Origin: Sphingomonas sp. CCH10-B3
GTDB taxonomy: Bacteria > Pseudomonadota > Alphaproteobacteria > Sphingomonadales > Sphingomonadaceae
NCBI RefSeq assembly: GCF_001556185.1
Contig: NZ_LSIJ01000038.1
Coordinates: 1-20,354 of the forward strand
Reading direction: 5' to 3'
DNA length: 20,354 nt
The position numbers were made by a program, and so were the translations under genes. Below are positions 15,170 to 20,354 of this stretch, piece by piece. The notes below the pieces were generated by a model, which was not told the DNA's origin, did not search any database, and saw nothing but the letters and a program-made list of their open reading frames with translations. Every line of letters starts with the position of its first letter. Position 1 is the stretch's first letter.

Positions 15170-16060
15170 CTAGGCGGCAGGCGGTGCGCTCAGCATCTTG
15201 ATGATCGCCGAGAAATCGAGCCCGCCCTGTCCGGCATCGGCAAAGGCCTGATAAAGCGCGGCGGCGCGCTCGCCCATCGGCGTCTGCGCGCCGGTGTCGG
15301 CAGCGGCTTGCGCGGCGAGCTTCAGGTCCTTGAGCATCAGCGCGACCGCAAAGCCGCCCTGATAGTCGCGGTCGGCGGGCGTCTCGGGGCCGACACCGGG
15401 AACCGGGCAATAGCTCGTCATCGACCAGCTCTGGCCCGACGAGACGCTGGCGATGTCATAGAATTTCTGCGCCTCCAGCCCCAGCCTGTCGGCGAGCAGG
15501 AAAGCTTCGCAAGTGGCGACCATCGTCGCACCGAGCAGCATGTTGTTGCAGATTTTCGCCGCCTGCCCCGCGCCGTTCGCCCCGGCATGGATCACTGCCT
15601 TTCCCATATTGTCGAGAATGGCCTTGGCGCGGGCATAAGCTTCGTCGCTGCCGCCGACCATGAAGGTCAGCGTGCCCGCATTGGCGGCGGCAATCCCGCC
15701 CGAAACCGGCGCATCGACCGCGACCAGACCCTTGGCGGCAGCGGCTTCGGCAACGCGCTTGGCGGTCGCGACGTCGATCGTCGAGCAATCGATCAGCAGG
15801 GTGCCGGGCGTCGCCGCGCCGAACAGCGCGTCCTCGTAAGTGGCCTCGACATGCGCGCCCGCAGGCAGCATCGTCACGATCGCCTCGGCGCCTTCGGCAG
15901 CGGCAGCGGCGCTTTCCATCGGCAGGCATCCCGCCGCCTTGGCCTTGTCGAGCGCATCGGCGGACAGGTCGAACGCGCGCACGTCATGCCCCGCCTTGGC
16001 GAGGTTCGCCGCCATCCCCCCGCCCATATTGCCGAGCCCGATGAATGCGATGCGTGCCAT
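15170..16060 (-). CDS. mmsB: 3-hydroxyisobutyrate dehydrogenase
   Basis: A 296-residue NAD-dependent beta-hydroxyacid dehydrogenase. It oxidises 3-hydroxyisobutyrate to methylmalonate semialdehyde in valine degradation. The N-terminal Rossmann motif is FIGLGNMGGGMAANLAKAGH (6-25), the substrate-binding motif DAPVSGGIAAANAGTLTFMV (116-135), and the catalytic lysine is Lys169 in GAGQAAKICNNMLLG. The C-terminal KDLKLAAQAA stretch is also typical. GGAGAG sits about 6 nt before the ATG. The gene is 47 nt downstream of the enoyl-CoA hydratase gene and 58 nt upstream of the transporter gene. Family members include tartronate semialdehyde reductases, but the neighbouring valine genes favour 3-hydroxyisobutyrate. 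Confidence 0.93.
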   Translation of the reverse strand: MARIAFIGLGNMGGGMAANLAKAGHDVRAFDLSADALDKAKAAGCLPMESAAAAAEGAEAIVTMLPAGAHVEATYEDALFGAATPGTLLIDCSTIDVATAKRVAEAAAAKGLVAVDAPVSGGIAAANAGTLTFMVGGSDEAYARAKAILDNMGKAVIHAGANGAGQAAKICNNMLLGATMVATCEAFLLADRLGLEAQKFYDIASVSSGQSWSMTSYCPVPGVGPETPADRDYQGGFAVALMLKDLKLAAQAAADTGAQTPMGERAAALYQAFADAGQGGLDFSAIIKMLSAPPAA

Positions 16061-16078
16061 TTAGTCTCTCCAGTTATT

Positions 16079-16099
16079 CCTCGCCCCAAAGGGGAGAGG
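16079..16099. repeat. Small C/G-rich intercistronic hairpin
   Basis: CCTC-G-CCCC, an AAA turn, then GGGG-A-GAGG form an 8-bp stem with one internal mismatch. It fills much of the 47-nt gap between the hydratase and mmsB genes. It resembles the C-rich mini-hairpins at 9-30 and 18019-18046 and may belong to the same loose family, though the turn differs. Confidence 0.45.
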
Positions 16100-16107
16100 A
16101 TTGGGGG

Positions 16108-16884
16108 TCACCGCCCCGTCCAGTTCCCCGGCCGCTTTTCGACGAACGCGGCCATGCCTTCCTTCTGGTCCTCGGTGCCGAACAGGCCGTGGAACAGGCG
16201 GCGTTCGAACAGGATCCCCTGCGCGAGGCCCGTCTCGAAGGCGGCGTTGACCATTTCTTTGTTGGCGATGGTCGCGAGCGGCGGCATCGCGGCAATCGCA
16301 GCGGCGGTCTTGAGTGCTTCGGCGACCAGATCGGCGGCAGGCACGACGCGCGCGACGAGCCCCGATCGCTCGGCTTCGGCAGCATCCATCATCCGCCCGG
16401 TCAGGCACATTTCCATTGCCTTGGCCTTGCCGATCGCGCGCGTCAGCCGCTGCGATCCGCCCATGCCTGGCGACACGCCGAGCTTGATCTCGGGCTGGCC
16501 GAATTTGGCATTGTCGCCCGCGATGATGAAATCGGCCATCATCGCGACTTCGCAGCCGCCGCCGAGCGCATAGCCCGCGACCGCCGCGATCCACGGCTTG
16601 CGGGTTGCCGTCACCTTTTCCCAGCCCGCGAAGAAGTTCGACCCGTACATGTCGGCAAAGCCCTGCGCCGACATTTCCTTGATGTCCGCACCCGCCGCGA
16701 ACGCCTTTTCGCTGCCGGTGAGGACGAGGCAGCGCTGGCCGGGATCGGCATCATAGGCCGCGAACGCTGCGATCAGATCGGCAAGCACCTCGCTGTTGAG
16801 CGCATTGAGCGCCTGCGGGCGGTTGAGCGTCACCAGCGTCACGGCATCGTGGTGGTCGACGAGGATGGTCTGATAGTCGGTCAT
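16108..16884 (-). CDS. Enoyl-CoA hydratase (crotonase family), probably methacrylyl-CoA hydratase
   Basis: A 258-residue crotonase-fold hydratase. Both catalytic glutamates are present: Glu112 in [13 protein letters not shown] and Glu132 in [16 protein letters not shown], 20 residues apart as in mitochondrial ECHS1. The oxyanion-hole motif [11 protein letters not shown] is at 61-71. It adds water to 2-enoyl-CoA. In this operon the likely substrate is methacrylyl-CoA, giving 3-hydroxyisobutyryl-CoA, although crotonyl-CoA is the classical one. The true start is ATG at 16884 (MTDYQTIL). The frame is open for 30 nt further, but those codons ([10 protein letters not shown]) are translated from an extragenic repeat and are not part of the protein family. 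The upstream GGGAA that could serve as Shine-Dalgarno lies inside that repeat. Confidence 0.93.
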   Translation of the reverse strand: MTDYQTILVDHHDAVTLVTLNRPQALNALNSEVLADLIAAFAAYDADPGQRCLVLTGSEKAFAAGADIKEMSAQGFADMYGSNFFAGWEKVTATRKPWIAAVAGYALGGGCEVAMMADFIIAGDNAKFGQPEIKLGVSPGMGGSQRLTRAIGKAKAMEMCLTGRMMDAAEAERSGLVARVVPAADLVAEALKTAAAIAAMPPLATIANKEMVNAAFETGLAQGILFERRLFHGLFGTEDQKEGMAAFVEKRPGNWTGR

Positions 16885-16887
16885 GAA

Positions 16888-16957
16888 GTCATTCCCGCGA
16901 AGGCGGGAATCCATCGCTCCCGCAGTGGTTATGGATCCCCGCCTTCGCGGGGATGAC
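16888..16957. repeat. Paired inverted extragenic repeat, copy 2 (CCCGCGAAGGCGGG arms)
   Basis: Arms 16888-16914 and 16931-16957 are reverse complements over 27 nt, apart from one wobble-type and one A/C position, with a 16-nt spacer. It is the same family as 5805-5897, but the internal loop reads GAAG/CTTC in place of GCAG/CTGC. It fills the 81-nt gap between the hydrolase and hydratase genes inside the operon, 3 nt from the hydratase ATG. Confidence 0.87.
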
Positions 16958-16965
16958 GAAGAAAG

Positions 16966-18006
16966 TCAGTTCGGCGTCCACCCTTCGCCCTCGGGCATCG
17001 GCGCGAAGATCGCATCGAGCATCGCGTCGCTCACCCCCTCGGGCGTCGCCGGGTCCCAGACCGGCGCATTGTCCTTGTCGACGATCAGCGCTCGTACGCC
17101 TTCGATGAAGTCATGGGTGTGGACCATGCGCGCGCCGATCGCATATTCCTGGGCCATCTCGGTCGCGAAGTCGGGCATTGCCGCGCCTTCGCGGAGCTGG
17201 CGGAAAGCGACCGCCATCGACAGCGGCGATTTGGTGCGCAGGGTCGCGGCCTGCTTGCTGGCCCAGCCGGACCCGTCGGCATCGAGCGTGGCGATGATCG
17301 CAGCGACGCTCTCTCCGCCGAACAGCCGCTCGATATGCGTGCGCTCCTCGACGATCCGCGCGACCGGGGCGCCAGTGCCGTGCGACTTCAGCGTTTCGAA
17401 CAGATCGTAGCTGTCGTGCAGCGCCTCGATCGCGCCCGGCATCGCCTCCGATGCGAGGTAATGGGTCGCGAGCCCGAGCGCGAGGCACTCCGCCCCGTCG
17501 AGCCGCGCGCCGGTGAGCGCCAAATACATGCCGACATGGCCCGACAATCGCGGCAGATACCAACCGCCGCCGACATCGGGGAACAGCCCGATCCCGGTTT
17601 CGGGCATCGCGAACCGGGTGTTTTCGGTCGCGACGCGGTAGCGGCACGGGAGCGCAATGCCGACGCCGCCGCCCATCGTGATCCCGTCCATGATCGCGAC
17701 CGTCGGCTTGGCGTAGGTGAACAGCGCGTGGTTCATGCGATATTCGGCGTGGAAAAACGCGCGCGCCTCGCTGCCATCGCCCTGCCCGCTTTCGGCGAGC
17801 ATGCGGATGTCGCCACCCGCGCAGAAGCCGCGTCCTTCCGCATGGTCGAACACCACCGCAGCAATGTCGTCATCGCCCGCGAATTCGGCGAGCGCGTCGA
17901 GGATGGCAACGCACATCGCGTGGTTGAGCGCGTGGATCGCCTTAGGCCGGTTAAGCCGGATGCGGCCTAGACGGCCCTCTTTGTCGATGATGACGTCGGT
18001 GGTCAT
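16966..18006 (-). CDS. 3-hydroxyisobutyryl-CoA hydrolase (HIBCH type)
   Basis: A 346-residue crotonase-superfamily thioesterase. It releases free 3-hydroxyisobutyrate from its CoA ester, the step that lets valine degradation leave CoA-bound intermediates. The oxyanion-hole motif is FCAGGDIRML at 61-70. The strand ITMGGGVGIALPCRYRVATE follows. The signature MPETGIGLFPDVGGGWYLPR contains the conserved Glu136 and Asp144 that separate hydrolases from hydratases. The length (about 350, longer than the roughly 260 of hydratases) and the C-terminal extension also fit HIBCH. The start at ATG 18006 (MTTDVIID) has GAGGG just upstream. Two other in-frame starts 12 and 27 nt upstream are less likely because they run into the hairpin repeat. 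It follows the acyl-CoA dehydrogenase gene by 48 nt. Confidence 0.93.
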   Translation of the reverse strand: MTTDVIIDKEGRLGRIRLNRPKAIHALNHAMCVAILDALAEFAGDDDIAAVVFDHAEGRGFCAGGDIRMLAESGQGDGSEARAFFHAEYRMNHALFTYAKPTVAIMDGITMGGGVGIALPCRYRVATENTRFAMPETGIGLFPDVGGGWYLPRLSGHVGMYLALTGARLDGAECLALGLATHYLASEAMPGAIEALHDSYDLFETLKSHGTGAPVARIVEERTHIERLFGGESVAAIIATLDADGSGWASKQAATLRTKSPLSMAVAFRQLREGAAMPDFATEMAQEYAIGARMVHTHDFIEGVRALIVDKDNAPVWDPATPEGVSDAMLDAIFAPMPEGEGWTPN

Positions 18007-18018
18007 AGTCCCTCTCAT

Positions 18019-18046
18019 CCCTCCCCCCTGCAAGCAGGGGCGAGGG
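18019..18046. repeat. C-rich mini-hairpin between operon genes
   Basis: Two 13-nt arms (18019-18031 and 18034-18046) pair with a single C/C-type mismatch around an AA turn. It has the same design as the element at 9-30 before atpC. It lies between the acyl-CoA dehydrogenase stop and the hydrolase start, immediately upstream of the latter's ribosome binding site on the minus strand. Confidence 0.6.
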
Positions 18047-18054
18047 AAGCAATC

Positions 18055-19215
18055 TCACTGCCGCGTCAGCTCGCGCCCGACGATCATCCGCATCACCTGA
18101 TTGGTGCCCTCCAGGATCGAATGCACGCGCAGATCGCGCCAGAAGCGTTCGATCGGATAGTCCATCAAATAGCCATAGCCGCCATGCAGTTGCAGCGCGC
18201 GGTCGACCACGGCCGAGCCGGTATCGGTCGCCAGCCGCTTGGCCATCGCGGCAAAGCGTGTCTTGTCGGGCGCGTTGGCCGTCACCTTGGCAGCCGCCAT
18301 GTAGAGCAGCGCGCGCGCCGCCTCGAGCTCGGTCGCCATGTCGGCGAGCATGAACTGCGTGTTCTGGAAATCGCTGACCGCGGTGCCGAACTGCTTGCGA
18401 TCCTTGGTGTAATTGATCGCTTCGTCCAGACAGCGCTGCGCTCCGCCGAGCGAGCAGGCGCCGATGTTCAGCCGCCCGCCGTCCAGCCCCATCATCGCGA
18501 TGCGAAACCCTTCGCCCTCGCCGCCGACGCGGTTCTCGACCGGCACGCGCACCCCGTCGAGGATCACTTGCCGGGTCGGCTGTGAATGCCAGCCGAGCTT
18601 GCGCTCGTTCGCGCCGAACGACACGCCGGGCATGTCTTTTTCGATGACGAGGCACGAAATGCCCTTCGGCCCGTCCTCGCCGGTGCGGACCATCGTGACA
18701 TAGACGTCATTCTCGCCCGCGCCGCTGATGAACTGCTTGGTGCCGGTGACGACATAATGATCGCCGTCCAGCACCGCCTTGGTCTTCAGCGCGGCGGCGT
18801 CGGAGCCCGAGCCCGGCTCGGTCAGGCAATAGCTGGCGATGCGGTCCATCGTGACCAGCGACGGCAGGTACTTGTCCTTCACCACCTGGCTGCCGAAGCG
18901 GTCGATCATCCACGCCGCCATGTTGTGGATGGAGATGAACGCGCTGGTCGACGGACAGCCATAGGCCATCGCTTCCATGATCAGTGCTGCTTCGAGCCGG
19001 CCGAGATTGATGCCGCCCGACTCCTCCGACACATAGATTGCGGCAAAGCCGAGTTCGGCGGCCGCCTTGATCGTATCGCGCGGGAAGATGTGCTTTTCGT
19101 CCCATTCGGCGGCGTGCGGCGTGATCCGGTCAGCGGTGAACTTGCGCGCAAGCTCCTGAATCTCCCGCTGATCGTCGGTGAGGTCGAACTGGGGTGCAAG
19201 ATCGAACTGAGTCAT
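18055..19215 (-). CDS. Acyl-CoA dehydrogenase, probably isobutyryl-CoA dehydrogenase
   Basis: A 386-residue FAD flavoenzyme. Family signatures are CLTEPGSGSDAAALKTKA (130-147, flavin/substrate binding) and the C-terminal QLHGGYGYLMDYPIERFWRD. The catalytic base is Glu369 in HSILEGTNQVMRMIVGREL, the usual position for short/medium-chain and isobutyryl-CoA (ACAD8) enzymes. Operon context (HIBCH, hydratase and MmsB downstream) points to oxidation of isobutyryl-CoA to methacrylyl-CoA. A 2-methylbutyryl- or short-chain substrate remains possible. Electrons would pass to ETF. The start ATG at 19215 (MTQFDLAPQF) matches the family's N-terminus, though no clear Shine-Dalgarno is present. The frame is open 207 nt further, into sequence that overlaps the divergent gene and is unlike the family. 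It is the first gene of the minus-strand operon. Confidence 0.93.
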   Translation of the reverse strand: MTQFDLAPQFDLTDDQREIQELARKFTADRITPHAAEWDEKHIFPRDTIKAAAELGFAAIYVSEESGGINLGRLEAALIMEAMAYGCPSTSAFISIHNMAAWMIDRFGSQVVKDKYLPSLVTMDRIASYCLTEPGSGSDAAALKTKAVLDGDHYVVTGTKQFISGAGENDVYVTMVRTGEDGPKGISCLVIEKDMPGVSFGANERKLGWHSQPTRQVILDGVRVPVENRVGGEGEGFRIAMMGLDGGRLNIGACSLGGAQRCLDEAINYTKDRKQFGTAVSDFQNTQFMLADMATELEAARALLYMAAAKVTANAPDKTRFAAMAKRLATDTGSAVVDRALQLHGGYGYLMDYPIERFWRDLRVHSILEGTNQVMRMIVGRELTRQ

Positions 19216-19345
19216 GTCGGCAGGCTGTAACGCGGTGCGCGGGCGATTCCCATAGGGCTTATGGGCCGCACCCTGCCCCCGACGCCGTCCGGCTTGCGGC
19301 AAGCTATTGTCCAGTCCAGTGTCATAAGGCGATTCGCGCGCATCG

Positions 19346-20164
19346 ATGAAGGAACGGCAAGTGATCGACTTTGTGATTCTGATCGGCGAACGATTGTTGC
19401 GCAGCTTCCAGATCGAATTCACGCGCTACATCATCGGCGCGGCGGGCATTGCGATCCTTTATTGGCTGATCCGCCATGCGATCGCCCATCGCCGCATTCA
19501 GGACCGCGTCGCGACCCGCGCTGATCGGCTGCGCGAATTCCGCCAATCGGTGGAAACGATCGCGGTTTTCTCGGTCGTCAACCTGCTGACCTTCGCGATG
19601 TTTCGCGCCGGGTGGATCCCGGTCAACCGCGGCGCGCCCGATCTGGCGATCCTGATTCCGCAGATCATCGCGATGGTGCTGCTGCACGACACATGGTTCT
19701 ACTGGATGCATCGCACGCTGCACCTGAAGGCGCTGTTCCGCCGGGGGCATGCCGCGCACCATCTGAGCCGCACGCCGACCAGCTGGGCCGCCTATAGCTT
19801 CGCGCCGATCGAAGCGGTGTTCGAAAGCATCTACATCCCGGTGATGTTCATGGCGATCAGCTGGATCGCGCCGATCCAGCCGTGGTCGGTGTTCATCTTC
19901 CTCGGCCACCAGATCGCGCGCAACGTGTTCGGCCATTCGGGGTTCGAGCTTGCCTGGCCCGGCTTCACCCGATCGCGACTGACGGGGTGGCTGACGACGA
20001 CGACGCATCACGACCTGCACCATGTCGAGGGGCGCTATAATTTCGGGCTCTATTTCACTTGGTGGGACCGGATGATGGGGACCGAGCATCCGCGCTATCA
20101 CGAGCGGTTTGAGGCGGTGGTCGGGCGGCGCGAAGTGGCGACGGGCGGGGTGGAGTTGGCCTGA
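19346..20164 (+). CDS. Sterol desaturase / fatty acid hydroxylase family membrane protein
   Basis: A 272-residue di-iron integral membrane oxygenase. Histidine clusters of the family are intact: HDTWFYWMHRTLH (114-126), GHAAHH (134-139), GHSGFE (196-201) and THHDLHH (220-226). About four hydrophobic segments surround them. Such enzymes hydroxylate or desaturate lipids, carotenoids or sterol-like compounds, and the substrate here is unknown. ATG 19346 is used, but it lacks a Shine-Dalgarno. GTG at 19361 has AAGGAA 6 nt upstream and may be the real start, giving a protein 5 residues shorter. It diverges from the valine operon with a 130-bp gap. No promoter could be confidently assigned there. 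Confidence 0.88.
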   Translation: MKERQVIDFVILIGERLLRSFQIEFTRYIIGAAGIAILYWLIRHAIAHRRIQDRVATRADRLREFRQSVETIAVFSVVNLLTFAMFRAGWIPVNRGAPDLAILIPQIIAMVLLHDTWFYWMHRTLHLKALFRRGHAAHHLSRTPTSWAAYSFAPIEAVFESIYIPVMFMAISWIAPIQPWSVFIFLGHQIARNVFGHSGFELAWPGFTRSRLTGWLTTTTHHDLHHVEGRYNFGLYFTWWDRMMGTEHPRYHERFEAVVGRREVATGGVELA

Positions 20165-20179
20165 CGTCCCTCCCGTCGT

Positions 20180-20270
20180 CCCGGCCTTACCCATCCGCAG
20201 GCGAGCCGATAGAGGCTTGAGCGTTTCGCGCGGTTGCTCGGTAGGCCCCGGCACAAGGCCGGGGTGACGA
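20180..20270. repeat. Extragenic repeat of the CCCCGGC...GCCGGGG family
   Basis: The right part (20246-20270) is a 7-bp stem, CCCCGGC with GCCGGGG around ACAAG, followed by TGACGA. An upstream stretch at about 20180-20194 (TCGTC then CCGGCCTT) is an imperfect inverted match to it with a short deletion. The pair follows the desaturase stop codon. Such CCGGGGTGACGA ends are common between sphingomonad genes from memory. A further small stem, GGCGG-CTT-CCGCC, is at 20280-20292. Nothing coding is seen from 20165 to the window end. Confidence 0.55.
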
Positions 20271-20354
20271 TGGGGTTAGGGCGGCTTCCGCCTCAGTTGC
20301 TGCCTCTTATTGCGTACAGAACGACCCTTAAAATCCGCCGTCGCCCCGTGCTTG

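Noticed and set aside
19216..19422. 69-codon upstream extension of the acyl-CoA dehydrogenase frame
   Set aside because: It is unlike the family N-terminus and overlaps the divergent desaturase gene start.
1..20354. Mobile element or genomic island
   Set aside because: No transposase, integrase, tRNA-flanked att site or abrupt composition change was seen. Genes are ordinary sphingomonad chromosomal functions.

Overview
The window looks like chromosomal DNA of a sphingomonad (Alphaproteobacteria, Sphingomonadaceae). It is GC-rich, and its genes are typical of that family: a short F1 epsilon subunit, a large TonB-dependent receptor with an Oar/Caulobacter-like plug, a PhaR-type regulator and a 'MHS' transporter. 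The intergenic spaces carry several of the small inverted-repeat families that litter sphingomonad genomes. This assignment comes from family knowledge and not from a database search. No rRNA, tRNA, CRISPR array, transposase or phage gene was seen.

Plus-strand left part (1-5780). The window opens just upstream of atpC, then gives a CpaF-type secretion ATPase, a secreted two-lobed retropepsin-like protease with a PDZ domain, a multi-pass GT-C/GT39-type glycosyltransferase, and a signal-peptide-bearing SAM methyltransferase-like protein. These look like separate units, divided by repeat elements and not by tight operon spacing.

PHA module (5929-8761). phaR (minus strand) diverges, with only 17 bp between start codons, from a short PhaC-family alpha/beta hydrolase with an intact Cys-Asp-His triad. 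A biosynthetic thiolase (PhaA type) follows 38 bp later. Together they suggest polyhydroxyalkanoate metabolism and its control, but no phaB, phaE or full-length class I phaC is present.

A 457-bp gene-free leader then precedes a 1044-residue TonB-dependent receptor, which ends at a strong bidirectional intrinsic terminator (12377-12409) shared with the convergent operon.

Minus-strand operon (19215 down to 12433). Acyl-CoA dehydrogenase, 3-hydroxyisobutyryl-CoA hydrolase, enoyl-CoA hydratase and 3-hydroxyisobutyrate dehydrogenase form four consecutive steps of valine degradation. A proton-coupled metabolite symporter and a biosynthetic-type alanine racemase follow in the same direction. mmsA, the usual partner, is not in the cluster. 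Diverging from the operon is a fatty-acid-hydroxylase/sterol-desaturase family membrane protein, and the window ends in repeat-containing intergenic DNA.

The most notable signals are: paired inverted repeats whose arms co-vary within each copy; a repeat that would add a false N-terminus to the enoyl-CoA hydratase; the lone short PhaC-like enzyme with a palindrome in its first codons; the single-chain double-DTG protease with PDZ domain; five cysteine pairs in the receptor loops; and a cysteine-bearing periplasmic insertion in the transporter. I found no convincing wholly new defence or mobile system.
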